A DNA stretch of 64,000 bases from Lunularia cruciata (GCA_948567375.1 OX419762.1:20328727-20392726), one strand, 5' to 3'. Counted from the stretch's first letter, positions 11,701 through 21,974 are shown. Notes: generated from the letters alone by a model not told the origin. Translations and numbers: made by a program.

Positions 11701-13764
11701 GCTACCAAGTGGGTTGAGGTAGAGATGTCATGATACCCTTTAGGGTTTCCACTTATTGATATGGGGACTCAAATGGAGCATCTAGAGCTTGAGCACAATG
11801 GGGTTGGGTCTTACACTTGTGAGACTAGAGCTACATTAGGTGAGACTAGTGCGCATCAGTCTAGTGAGACTAGAGCTACATCAAGGATAGAGACCACTTT
11901 GGTTAGACAAGCCAGTCAAACATTTTTTGATTCTCATCACAAGCCCAAGAGAGGAGCCTTATTTGAAAACATGGGAGGATATAGTGTCTTGGAGACCTTG
12001 CTCTTCAAATGATCTTGCATGCCTCCCCTAAAAACTTCAAAGGTCCTATAAAGGAGATATTGTGGCTTAAGGAGAGGAAGATGTCCTTGAAGGATGAGGT
12101 TTCTAGACTTACTTGGTTGATAGAGGATTAACTTATTTGAAGTGTTCATACCATGCATCATTTTCCATAGTGATTTGAGGAAGATGATTCTAGTTTTGGA
12201 TGTGATTTTTTTAGCTGACATGAGAGTTCCTAGTAGTCTTGGACTTTTGGATTGGTGTGTGACAACAATGAGGAGATAATCGTGGTATTATACAATCAGT
12301 AGTACTTTATGGTATATCTCACAACTTACCATTATTGAGTTTATGTAATATTGTGTCCCACACTTTGAGGTTATCATTTGGATGAGTGGTCCAAAGAGTG
12401 AGGTGGATGTACTATTGTGCTCTATGTAGGATCACACTTTTCTACCAATCGGAGTACACATAGGCTCACATCTCATGGCATGCTTGGCTGAGACATATGG
12501 ATATATTGATGAGTGGAGAGGTTTCATGGTTTGGCCTTATAGTACATTTACATCATTAGGTTTATATATTAGAGAGATTTTAATCTGTGGATGGTGATGC
12601 TTTACCTTATTGTAGAAACCATCCACATGGTGCTATATATCCTCCTAGATTTTCTCCACTTGATACACTTCATTATTAGAACTCCTTGTAGCTCCACTAA
12701 ACCAATGTAGAACATCCACATATCCAACTATTAGTTTTTAAGAGGAATAGTGGACCTTAGGTAGATTTAGGGATTATAGTCTCTTATCAACTTTTAGTAC
12801 AATGCTTTTGTGAGTCAAATATGCATCCTTGTGAGATAAGATGGATGTGGTGATATAGTAATTTCTTTATTTGCACCATCCTATATTGGTACTTTCATGA
12901 TGCCCTAGAGTTGCATGTAATGTAGGTTATAAACGTGCACACTATGTGGTCTAGACATTATGTACTTCACTTGAGTAATTTACACTCACCTAAATTGGGT
13001 ACGCTCAGATTGTTTACTTTATATTCATGGTTGGTTAATATTCATATAATCACATTCTCACACCTGTAGTTATACTTGTTTTGAATAATGAAGTCAAGCT
13101 ATGATCAATGGTCATTCAATAATGAAACGTTCATGGCTAATATATCATACATTAATACATAACTCATGAATGCAAGGCTCAAGGGGGTTAAGCTCAAAGC
13201 TTTAGAAAAGTATTGAGTCACAATTCCAAACCACTTCTTCCTCTATCATCTTCTTCTATAAAATTTATAGCTATTTACTTACATGAAAACCACAAATTCA
13301 ATGGCCTCTCCTCATACTCAACCTTGTTAACCATCCGCACAAACTATGCAAGCCAACCTGCATAGACCATGCCATGGTTGGGGTACTTCAGCAGCTTTTT
13401 AGGAGTGTTCACTCTAAATCTTCGAAATTTGACACTCATAAACTGAAATTCAAACCGTTCAAAAATAAACCAAAAGTTGAGATAAGAAATAAGAACTGAG
13501 ATCAACCACATCACATTAAGAACAAGACCAAGATAATAATGAGATCTAAAATGATAGAACTAGGAAAAGGAAGGAGATACCAATGTACAAACTAACATAT
13601 CATGTAAACTTCATGTATAAAATCATTTTACACATCACTTGTCATTCTAAAACTAATTCTAGTCCCATATTAACTCACTTATCACTAACTCACTTGTCAT
13701 TGTCACTATCATTTCTACTAATGCAAGGGATGTAATCATGCATCAAAAACTTGGGGTTCACACT
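8781..13764. other. Degenerate AT-rich sequence, no identifiable gene
   Basis: Short plus-strand frames rich in Glu, Arg and Val occur at 10406-11400, for example one ending in repeated LVE-RE-type phrases at 11139-11324. They could be remains of a coiled-coil or gag-like protein, but no family motif is visible. A short GA run is at 10227-10240. From 12300 to 13764 I see nothing coding. The stretch is probably old transposon debris. Confidence 0.35.
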
Positions 13765-13769
13765 ATGAT
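13765..13769. repeat. Target site duplication ATGAT (left) of chromovirus A
   Basis: The five bases ATGAT directly precede the left LTR and are found again at 19400-19404 directly after the right LTR. Five-bp duplications are standard for Ty3/gypsy integration. Confidence 0.93.
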
Positions 13770-14195
13770 TGTAAAAGACCGAATCCAAGGAGAGAAATAG
13801 GAGAATGGAAACTCACATTGGGACACTTGAATGAGGGAAAACTCCGAATGCCTAGCATGAGCTTTGCCTTTGGTATTTATAGGTAGCAGACAAGGCCCTT
13901 GAGAAGCTTCTCAAGAAGCTTCCTCAAGCCACTTTCTTAGAGTGCAAGCCAAGTTAACTAGGAAGCTTCTCAAGAAGCTTCCTTCTAGAAGCTGCCTACT
14001 TGGCGTGCAAGCTAAGCTAGTTGGAAGCTTCTGGAAGCTTCCTTCTAGAGGCTACTTACTTAAGATGCAAGCTAAGCTAACTAGGAAGCTTCCCAAGAAG
14101 CTTCCTAGATACTTCCGGAATATTCTAGGCTAATTTGTTTTATGTGTTACTTCGTGAGCCCAACTAACTTTGTCGCTAAACTCCATATTGTTACA
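13770..14195 (-). repeat. 3' LTR of chromovirus A
   Basis: This 426-bp LTR begins (minus strand) TGTAACAATATGGAG and ends GGTCTTTTACA, with TGT/ACA terminal bases. Within it are GAAGCTTC repeats matching heat-shock-element half-sites, and a TATAAATA on the minus strand. It is the same length as the 5' LTR, with which it shares about 97% identity. Confidence 0.95.
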
Positions 14196-14207
14196 TATTC
14201 CCCCGCC
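14196..14207 (-). other. Polypurine tract of chromovirus A
   Basis: On the minus strand the bases just inside the 3' LTR read GGCGGGGGAATA. This is the position and composition expected for the plus-strand primer of reverse transcription. Confidence 0.8.
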
Positions 14208-14252
14208 ACTAGTTGGTGACGTCCTCGTCACCAGTGAAGCAGTGATGGCCGT

Positions 14253-14966
14253 CTATGCATTTTGGAGGTGAGAAAGAGGTTCCCAGGTGGCATCATGAAG
14301 GGGATATCCTTTCCAAAGGACCATGTACTCCGTATGTTGGCGACGGCCTCGTTGCATGTGGCGACGCGCAAGGATACGATCAACTTCGTACTCCTCATGA
14401 TCATTGATAGGGATAGGAAGAGGGGGAGGTTGGACTCAAGAGGAAAAGGAAGAGGGGTTAGGAACAAAGGGTTTCAACTTGGGAATATGAAAGAAAGGAT
14501 GGATTTGCATGTGACAAGGCAAGGCAAGACGATAAGCAACAAGAGAGACAATTTGGGTGATATCAAAGGGTCCTATCCAATTAGGAGCAAGTTTACAAAC
14601 TTGGGTATCAAGTAGGAGAGGGAGGTTACTAGAGGATAGCATGACTTTATCACCGACTTTAAAGGTGAGATTGCGACGATGGTGGTCCGCATATTGTTTT
14701 TGGCAATTCTAAGCAACAAGGAAGTGAGACTTGGCTTGTTGGGGAGATTGGGATATAGTGGTCAAGAATGTGGAAGTATGAGGAACCTAAGATGGAGGGG
14801 GAGCAAGAAGAGAATCTGGAACAAGCGGATCTTGGCCAAAATTGAGAAAGAAAGGAGAGAATCCGGTGCTTGCCTGTTTGGAATTGTTGTAGGCAAATTC
14901 AGCAACGGCAAGACATTCATCCCAATTGGTATGGTGGACATTGACAAAGGCATGCAACATATCCTC
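14253..14966 (-). pseudogene. Integrase C-terminus and chromodomain of chromovirus A
   Basis: Downstream of a frameshift near 14966 the integrase continues in other frames. LAPNWIGPFDI and YRLALP (14436-14642) are the GPF/Y-type C-terminal module. A chromodomain then runs 14256-14396, beginning EEYEVDRILARR and continuing YMVLWKGYPLHDATWEPLSH, closed by TAG at 14253-14255. The aromatic-cage positions typical of HP1-like domains (Tyr of EYEV, Trp and Tyr of LWKGY) are all present. In this family the chromodomain steers integration toward histone-marked heterochromatin. The domain itself is uninterrupted, although the gene as a whole is broken. Confidence 0.85.
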
Positions 14967-16385
14967 CTATGTGCGATTTGCATGTTTGGTTTGTCCATCA
15001 GTTTGAGGATGATAGGCCGTGGACAAAGCAAGCTTGGTGCCGAGTATCTGAAAGAGTGCTTGCCAAAACTTCTTGGTAAAGCAAGGATCACGGTCAGAGA
15101 TGAGTACGCGTGGCATTCCATGATGCTTGAAGACATTGTCAAAGTAGATTTGCGCTAAGGTTGGAGCATCCACGGTATCACAGGTTGGTGCTAAGTGGAT
15201 TTGCTTACTAAGCTTATCCACAAACACCACAATGGCGGTGTATCCTTGTTTTGTCTTTGGCAAGGATGTGATGAGATCCAAGCTCACATGCTCCCAACGA
15301 GCTGATGGAACGGCAAGCGGTTGAAGGAGTCCACCCGGCTTTTGGTTGCTGGCCTTGTTACGTTGGCAGCTCTCACATAATCGGACAAATTCTTGAACAT
15401 CCCGTGTCATGTTGGGCCACCACCATTGATGTTGGAGGGTACCCAAGGTCTTGTCCATACCCATGTGACCAGCGATGGGTAAATCATGGGCTTCTTCAAG
15501 GTGCACAAGTCGAAGATCACCTTTGGCTGGAACATAGATCCAGGCCGCATGGAATAGAAGGCCTTCCTTGAAGGAGAAGGTGTTGTACTCCTTGTCACTT
15601 GTTGTTAGCCAACCATGTACCATTTGGAAGAAGGGATCTTGCTGTAGAGCTAACCGAAACTCATTATGAATCTTGGGATCAATTGACACCGTCGTAATTG
15701 CTGCCACAATGAGAGGAAGAGACTTCAAATCAGGTCGTCGTGATAGAGCATCAAGGATGACATGGAACCGACCTGGTTTGTACTCAAGTTTGATGTTGAA
15801 CAATTGGAGTTGTTCTTCCCATCGATGATGTCGACTCTTCATGTGCTCTAAGTGTAAGGTTTGCAACAATGGCTTGTGATCAATTTGCATGATCACTTGT
15901 TTCCCCAAGAGATAATGCCTCCATACCTTGGTGGCATATACCATTGCAAGTTGTTCCCGATCTCGAGCAGAGTAATTTCTTTCAGCTATATTTAGTCGGC
16001 AAGACACAAAGACAATAGGATGTAGGCCATCTAGAAATTCTTGTTGCAACATAGCTCCAATTGCAAAGTTAGAAGCATCAAAATCAACCACACAAGGTAG
16101 TTGAGGATCATATGGTTGAAGAATGGGTCTTGAAGACACCATATGCTTTAACTTCTGGAATGCTTCTTCATGCTTGGTGGTCCATTGGAAGCTCAAGTTC
16201 TTTCCCAAGAGGTCAATCAATGGTGCAGCCACGTGAGCATAATAGTGGATGAACCGTCGGTAAAAACTGGCCAATCTATTGAATGCTCGTACTTCGGTAG
16301 CATCCTTTGGGGTAGGCCAATCAGTAATAGCCTTGATCTTCTCTTCTTCCATCTTGATCCCCTCTGATGAGATCTTATGACCCAA
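14967..16385 (-). pseudogene. RT end, RNase H and integrase core of chromovirus A
   Basis: A 472-codon open stretch of pol. It starts within the RT thumb/connection (LGHKISSEGI, then DWPTPKDATEVRAF and the YRRFI phrase). RNase H follows at about residues 105-225, with acidic positions in DFDASNFAIGA, ARDREQLA and QIDHKPL. Integrase starts near residue 290 with a His-His-Cys-Cys zinc finger (HDLPIAGH ... CESCQRNK). The catalytic Asp residues lie in VSLDLI and ISDRDPCF, and the core ends at AYHPQTDGQTKHANRT where the frame shifts, so the third acidic residue is not confirmed in frame. This is the best-preserved coding part of the element. Confidence 0.93.
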
Positions 16386-17005
16386 GAAGGTAACCTCCTT
16401 CTGCCAAAAAGCACACTTTGACTTCCACTATCGTAGTCGTCTTAGGACTTCTCGCACATGATTCCTGTGATCTGCCTCTGTCCTACTATAGATTAAGATA
16501 TCATCTAAGAACACTACTACGGATTGATCCAATAGTCCCTCCAACACCCGATGCATCTGATCCATGAAGACCGCTGGAGCATTAGTGAGTCTGAAAGGTA
16601 GAACTCTCCACTCAAAATGTCCATACCTTGTGCAAAAGGCAATCTTTTGCATGTCCTCTCCTTCAAAAGAAATTTGCCAATAGCCGCTACAAAGATCTAG
16701 CTTGGAAAAGTAGAGTGCTCCACTTAATTGGTCAAGTAGGTCATCAATCCGAGGCAAGGGATATGCATTCTTCATGATTTGCTTATTGAGTCCACGGTAA
16801 TCAATACAGAATGAAGTCCTCCATCCTTCTTTGGAACAAATAGTATCGGTGCTCCCCACGGAGAGGTACTATGTCGTATGAAATCCTTCTCCAACAACTC
16901 TGTAAGTGTTGTTTGCAACTCCTCCAACTCCTTTGGTGAGAGCCAATAGATTGGTCTACTCACTAGAGTACTCCCTGGCAATAACTCGATCTTGAAGGGC
17001 ATACC
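16386..17005 (-). pseudogene. Reverse transcriptase of chromovirus A
   Basis: It is carried in two frames, 16772-17002 and 16428-16859, showing one frameshift near 16830. A stop just after the second piece separates it from the RNase H frame. Motifs in order are ELLEKDFIRHSTSPWGAPI, then CIDYRGLNKQ, YPLPRIDDLLDQLSGA, YFSKLDLCSGYWQI, RYGHFEWRVLPFRLTNAP, and the catalytic box VVVFLDDILIYSR with both Asp residues. It synthesises cDNA from the element RNA in intact copies. Confidence 0.93.
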
Positions 17006-17735
17006 TCAATCAGAGGGTAATCCCTTTGGCAGATCATCCAAAAACACATCTGCAAACTCTTGAACTATCCGATCAACCGTTGCTTGATGCGACACTTGGT
17101 CCTCCTCAGATTGTTCTTGTGCAATCGGCTTGATCCACACCGCGAATATAGACTTATCTTCCTCCAAAGCTTGCTCTATGGTTGCTTCATTAACAAACTT
17201 CCCTTCTAGGGACTCATCTCTCTTCCAAGCTTGCTCCATGGTTGCCTTCTTGGCAAACTTCCCATCTTGGGACTCATCTCCCTTCCAGATTTGCTCTATG
17301 GCTACCTTCTCAACAAAGTTCCCATCTTGGGACTGACTATTCTTAGGTGTCTTACTCAAAGGTGCCAAACAACCTAATTGGAAATTCCTACCTTGGTGTT
17401 GTACTTGAATTTGACGTCGGGTCCAATCGAATTGAACCTTATGACGTTCAAGCCAAGGTAGACCTAGAATGATATCATAGGGTAGAGGTGGCCCTACAAA
17501 CCTCATACACTCCAAATACTCCTTCCCAATCTTGAAGGTAACAAGATGCGAGGTGCGGAATGCAGAACCTTTTCTACCATCCGCCATCATCAAACTACTT
17601 CCAATCACTGGCTTGATAGGAATACCCACTTCCTTTGCTACTTGCATAGACATGCAATTCTATGAACTTCCAAAATCAACCAAAATCCTACAACCCCGAT
17701 TAGATATCGTACCTTGCAAGTGAAGCAAACTTGCA
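17006..17735 (-). pseudogene. Aspartic protease region of chromovirus A
   Basis: The active-site motif reads ILVDFGSS (minus strand, about 17660-17690), where the family has D-S/T-G. The Ser/Thr is replaced by Phe, and a TAG follows two codons later. The second half is open (17006-17653), with YDIILGLPWLERH, the typical C-terminal flap phrase ILGxxWL. Three imperfect copies of a Trp/Lys/Asp-rich phrase (about 17165-17335) form a short internal repeat before RT. Both the lost Ser/Thr and the stop would inactivate it. Confidence 0.8.
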
Positions 17736-17829
17736 TAGGTCGAGCCTTCAATCCCATTGGAACTAATCAAGCTCCCATTAGGCGGCTTGAAATCTCCTAC
17801 CGGGATTCTTTGTTTCCTTGATCATTCTT

Positions 17830-18702
17830 TTCCACAAACTCCATCTGGGCAACTTGTCGAGATCACCCATTCCTAAGTGGACATTTAGCAATGCGATGTC
17901 CAACTTGGCAACAATAAAAGCAACCTCCATTTTGTCGTAATCTTTCTCTATTTGTTGTGCCAAGTGGTCTTTGTTGGATAGCATCAATCTCCATTGGTAC
18001 CGGTTCTTCCACTCGTGCGTAGTGTACTGGTAGGCTTTGTGCAGGTCGAGGTCAAGACCAATTTGTCGCTACCAAGGAATCAAAATGCTCAACCAATTGC
18101 ATAGCTTCTTCTACGTTTTGTGGCTCCCGCATGGTCACCTCCAATTTGGTTTGTGACTTCAATCCTCGCACAAATCAATCCAGAACTTCACCTTCTTGGA
18201 TATCTGGAATTTGCATGATGATGTTCTGAAATTGTGTGATGTAGCTTCTCACTGAGCCAATTTGCCTCAACTCCGCCAATTTATCTCGTGCGGATCAGGT
18301 GGCATTTATCGTTTGAAATCGACCAAGTATTGCATCTTTGAATTCTTCCCATGTCAAAATCGGTGTAACAATTTGTCGTTTAGCTCTTTCTACTCGAAAT
18401 TGCCACCAAAGTTTTGACACGCCATCCAATTGGCTAGAAGCCAAGAGAATTTGTTTCTGCTCGTCTTGAAGATTGGTGGCTTCAAAGTAACGTTTGCAAT
18501 CAAACACAAAATTCTCCACTGTGCCTGGAAGATTCTTGCCTTCAAACACCTTGGGTTTTAGAAATTGAATGCAATCTTCTCCATCTTGAACTGGCGCTCT
18601 GTCTATCTGTTCTCGTTGTTGCTAGTCTCGTTCATCCAACAATCAAGTAAGATGCTTGATTTGTTGTTGCATTGCAAGGATAACATCCGGTATTGCCGCC
18701 AT
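17830..18702 (-). pseudogene. gag of chromovirus A
   Basis: A likely start ATG is at 18700-18702 (MAAIPDVILAMQQQ), followed by in-frame stops within the first 30 codons. The capsid-like core includes VENFVFDCKRYFEA and KLWWQFRVERAK (18295-18549). It then runs past a TGA to RQIGSVRSYITQFQNI, the usual gag helix region. The zinc knuckle C-F-Y-C-C-Q-V-G-H-R-I-A-K-C (CX2CX4HX4C) is intact at 17881-17922. Gag packages the element RNA. The match is to the retrotransposon gag domain by pattern. Confidence 0.82.
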
Positions 18703-18765
18703 TGCTACTACTCTATTCCACTACACTCAATTTATCTAGTTGATTAACACATAGATACAACACGT

Positions 18766-18951
18766 TCACCATTCTCCATAAGTTACAATTGGAAGTATCA
18801 AGGGTTCCTCTGACATGGTGATCATATGTAGAAAATCTTGCCCAAAGCGCGAGGTGATGAATTGTGTGAAACGATGCTTTGGTAATATCTGGACATGAAA
18901 GTCCCAATGGTTTGGTGGAAGTAGATTTGGTGGTCCATAAATTCCATCCAT
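18766..18951 (-). CDS. Short pre-gag open frame of chromovirus A
   Basis: This 61-codon frame lies between the primer-binding site and gag. It starts MDGIYGPPNLLPPNHWDF, continues through FITSRFGQDFLHMITM and ends LILPIVTYGEW before a TGA. It is open where gag, protease and RT all have stops. A similar sequence, with YYFGAEFMDIVM and LMILPVVIYDKEW, sits in the same place in the distinct element B (22112-22357). A partial copy (MDGIYGTSNLFHPIYWDF) is in the truncated element at about 41615-41700. I know no named family for it. It could be a small leader protein or the first part of gag. Confidence concerns whether it is translated. Confidence 0.45.
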   Translation of the reverse strand: MDGIYGPPNLLPPNHWDFHVQILPKHRFTQFITSRFGQDFLHMITMSEEPLILPIVTYGEW

Positions 18952-18960
18952 CCCATTCTT

Positions 18961-18972
18961 GCTCTGATACCA
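18961..18972 (-). other. Primer-binding site (initiator Met tRNA) of chromovirus A
   Basis: On the minus strand TGGTATCAGAGC lies one base inside the 5' LTR. It is complementary to the 3' end of plant initiator methionine tRNA, the standard primer of Ty3/gypsy and copia elements. Confidence 0.93.
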
Positions 18973-19077
18973 ATGTAAAAGACCAAATCCAAGGAGAGAA
19001 ATAGGAGAATGGAAACTCACATTGGGACACTTGAATGAGGGAAAACTCCGAATGCCTAGCATGAGCTTTGCCTTTGG

Positions 19078-19085
19078 TATTTATA
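19078..19085 (-). promoter_or_regulatory. TATA box in the 5' LTR
   Basis: TATAAATA on the minus strand, placed between the heat-shock-element clusters and the U5 part of the LTR. The same sequence occurs in the 3' LTR and, as TATTTATAGG on the plus strand, in the truncated relative near 41827. Confidence 0.7.
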
Positions 19086-19106
19086 GGTAGCAGACAAGGC
19101 CCTTGA

Positions 19107-19329
19107 GAAGCTTCTCAAGAAGCTTCCTCAAGCCGCTTTCTTAGAGTGCAAGCCAAGTTAACTAGGAAGCTTCTCAAGAAGCTTCCTTCTAGAAGCTGCC
19201 TACTTGGCGTGCAAGCTAAGCTAGTTGGAAGCTTCTAGAAGCTTCCTTCTAGAAGCTACTTACTTAAGATGCAAGCTAAGCTAACCGGGAAGCTTCCCAA
19301 GAAGCTTCCTAGATACTTTTGGAATATTC
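19107..19329 (-). promoter_or_regulatory. Heat-shock-element array in chromovirus LTR
   Basis: The heat-shock factor consensus is alternating GAA and TTC triplets separated by two bases. Five clusters occur in this LTR. GAAGCTTCTAGAAGCTTC at 19228-19245 is a perfect four-unit element, followed by TTCTAGAA at 19247-19254. Paired GAAGCTTC blocks four bases apart lie at 19107-19126, 19166-19185 (with TTCTAGAA after) and 19289-19308. GAATATTC is at 19322-19329. The nearest is about 22 bp upstream of the TATA box. Presence of sites is seen directly. Heat induction is inference from sites of this kind in the LTR of Arabidopsis ONSEN. Confidence 0.65.
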
Positions 19330-19399
19330 TAGACTAATTTGTCTTATGTGTTACTTCGTGAGCCCAACTGACTTTGTCGTTAAACTCCATATTGTTGCA

Positions 19400-19404
19400 A
19401 TGAT
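19400..19404. repeat. Target site duplication ATGAT (right) of chromovirus A
   Basis: Matches the five bases at 13765-13769 exactly. Confidence 0.93.
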
Positions 19405-19506
19405 TATTACTAGAACCATAAGGTTGAGAATCTATGTTTGATAGTGTTTTAATAATACTCTTGATTTTTCTAGTGTCTTTTTGGCCCTTGTTAATTCAAG
19501 TGTAAT

Positions 19507-20002
19507 TGTAATAATATGGAGTTTACAAATGAGTAAGTCAAGACTAACAAATTAGTAAAGGGGCAAAATTAGCCAAGAATTACAAGAATGTTCTAGAAGT
19601 AGATCTAGGAATCTTTTTAGTAGCTTCAAAGAATTGGGAAACTTATATGCCAAGTAGGCAACATTTAGAAAGAAGTTTCTTGGGAAACTTCCAGACTAGC
19701 TTAGTTTGTATGCCAAGTAGGTGGCTTCTAGAAGGAAGTTTCTTGTGAAGCTTTGACTAGCTTAGCTTACATGCAAAGTATATGGCTTTTAGAAGGAAAC
19801 TTCTTGAGAAGCTTCTTGATTAGCTTAGCTTGCACTCTAAGAAGGTGGCTTTTAGGAAGTTTCCCAAGAGCTTGTATGTTCTCTATAAAAATTAAGGCCT
19901 AAGCTCATTGCTAGGCATTTAGAGTTTACCTCATTCAAGAGTCTAAATGTGATTTTTCACTCTGGTCTTCCATTCTCCTATTTCTCTCCTCAATCTTTTC
20001 CA
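19507..20002 (+). mobile_element. Solo LTR related to chromovirus A
   Basis: On the plus strand it opens TGTAATAATATGGAGTTTAC and closes CCATTCTCCTATTTCTCTCC...TTTTCCA, collinear with the A LTR but clearly diverged and about 500 bp long. It includes repeated AAGTTTCTTG/GAAGCTT blocks and a perfect three-unit heat-shock element, GAATGTTCTAGAA, at 19586-19598. I found no matching target duplication and no internal sequence beside it, so it may be a solo LTR or a truncated copy. It lies about 100 bp from A, in opposite orientation. Confidence 0.75.
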
Positions 20003-21377
20003 ATGATGGAGTAATATCTTTTGGATTTTTCCTTCTTCTCTTTGATTCTATGTTTCTCTAATTTGGATTTGATTTTCTCCATTTTGAATATATTTTTTGC
20101 CTCCAATTTTCTCTTGTTCTTTTTGATCTTGCAACTTTTTATGCTTTAATCTTTGTTATCTTACATCTTTCTCTAGCTTTGATCAACTCAATCTTCAATT
20201 TGCTATGGTTAGCAAAATCTGGCAATAAATTGGCAATAGTTGATGTAACCTTAGTCACTTTAAAAAGACTACTCCTCTTTTGAGATTCATTTTACTTATC
20301 TTTTGATTCTTTTGATGCTTCTCTAGTCTCATCCTTCTCCTTCAATACATCTCTAGTCTCTTCTTCTATTGAGACTTTTTGACTCTCTTCCTCTCATATT
20401 GTTCAAGAGTGATGATCTTCCTCTCCTTTGAAACCTTCCAAAGGGTACTTGTTCTTAGCATGTGCTCTCATTGATGATGTTCTATTATCCTCATGTTCTT
20501 GTATTCATGAATCTCTATTTTGACCTACTTTATCAAACATATGAAAAGAATCTTTAAATGGCCCTTGTGTTCATGGGACTATAAAGGTAATGGGAATTGA
20601 ATCCTATGGAGAATTTTGTCCCAATTCTTCTTCTTCTTCTTCTTCTTCATCTTCATGAACAAAACATGTTCTGTCCAAAATTCAAACCTCCTTGTCCATG
20701 CCCATACTCACCTAGGCCAAAGGAGATATATCTTATTAGCTATCAAACATTGTATCCATTCTATGAAGACATGTACAAATATGATTTAGTTTTTCTTCTA
20801 TTGTTCTCCATCCACTTTTCAACTCCTTTGTGGTAAGACCCTCCCTTGTACAATTGTATTTCTAATCTCTCATATCCTTATATGATTTCATGGAACAAGT
20901 CCACTTGTTGTACATCTTCTCACCATTCATAGAAGTTAGAATCATCTCTTGTGGCACACAAGGTAAGTAGCCATGTACCTAAATGAGGTACTCTTTTACA
21001 TGCGTTCTTATAATTCCTACCATGAAGTTGATTGAAATGTTCAAGACTGTCCAATTAATCCAATACCTATTTAAAATGATGAGGAACCATTCTAAATCTA
21101 TCTACAATCAACGTTTACTACTTTGCTCGTGCTAGTGGAAGTAAGCATGGAAGAACCTTGTATTAGTGATAATGGACGTGAGAATGGATGTAATCAATTT
21201 CCTGAGGAGCTCTTGAAATTTGAGAGCGGGAGCAAATGTGAGTTGAGCTTGTTGGTCTTACAACACATTGAATTGAGGCATGGAGTGGGAGCTTGAAAAT
21301 GGTTCATACTTTTAGTTGAACTTGGGAGACACTTCCAATTTCAATTTATGTATGCATTTTACTAGCTAGTTGTGGGG
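20003..21377. other. No gene seen; TTC microsatellite
   Basis: Pyrimidine-rich AT sequence with a TTC run at about 20627-20650. The short frames present show no domain. It separates the A-related LTR from element B. Confidence 0.4.
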
Positions 21378-21382
21378 ATTCT

Positions 21383-21961
21383 TGTAATACAAATAGCTAG
21401 ACAGATGATCTAGAGATGAAATTTGGTTTGGTGATATCTAAAAGGATGTTACACATGATGAAGAAAATCAATTAGATAAAGGTATCACCAAAAGAGCACT
21501 TCTACTAATAGTGCAAAAGGCAAAATAGGTCTAAAAACTTCAGAGGTAATTTTGTAAATAGATGAATTATGCCTCAAAAATGTGTGGAGTCCACCCAGAT
21601 CAGAGGAGATGTTGGCCTTCCCTCTTCCTTGGTTTGTCTCACCAAGAGCTTTCAAATGGTACCTCATCCACATGATTTTGAGATTCCTATAAGAGGATTC
21701 ACTAAAAGATCCCTCTGGTCAAAGCCTTTTTGACCAACCTGATGGGACTAAGATAAACATGTTACCAATCCAAGCAAGTAATCTAAGGTTAGAGCTCATT
21801 GACAAGTCACCTATCCATGTATCTAATCCTATGGTTGAGCTTCCTTGGAGTAGATCCTCTTTGGCTATATAATAAAGAGAAGGTGTTCCTTTGCGGCATC
21901 GGAGTCTAAGTGTGGAATTTGTGTTTTCTCTATTGTGTTTCTCTATCCTTGGAATATTAAA
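21383..21961 (+). repeat. 5' LTR of chromovirus B
   Basis: 579 bp, from TGTAATACAAATAGC to GGAATATTAAA. It contains GGCTATATAATAAAGAG near 21867, a likely TATA region (TATATAA), 90 bp before the LTR end. It aligns over its length with 28694-29279. Confidence 0.87.
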
Positions 21962-21962
21962 A

Positions 21963-21974
21963 TGGTATCATAGT
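21963..21974 (+). other. Primer-binding site of chromovirus B
   Basis: TGGTATCATAGT immediately inside the 5' LTR differs at two bases from the initiator-Met tRNA complement TGGTATCAGAGC, as expected for a decayed copy. Confidence 0.8.

Larger units (their letters stand above)
13770..19399 (-). mobile_element. Ty3/gypsy chromovirus A, structurally complete
   Basis: This 5630-bp LTR retrotransposon lies on the minus strand. It has two 426-bp LTRs (13770-14195 and 18974-19399) beginning TG and ending CA in element orientation, a matched ATGAT target duplication, an initiator-Met tRNA primer site, a polypurine tract, and gag, protease, RT, RNase H, integrase and chromodomain in the order of chromoviruses. 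The LTRs differ at 13 of 426 sites by my count, all transitions and no indels, so insertion is moderately old. Coding frames are broken by stops in gag, protease and RT, a frameshift in RT and another in integrase, so it is not autonomous now. Its LTR U3 carries heat-shock-element arrays. At least three relatives lie at 19507, 29937 and 41717. Confidence 0.95.
18974..19399 (-). repeat. 5' LTR of chromovirus A
   Basis: This 426-bp LTR is the promoter-bearing copy. Read on the minus strand, U3 runs from 19399 through several heat-shock-element clusters to a TATAAATA box at 19078-19085. Transcription would start roughly 30 bp further on, leaving R-U5 up to 18974. It ends next to the primer-binding site. 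Confidence 0.95.
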
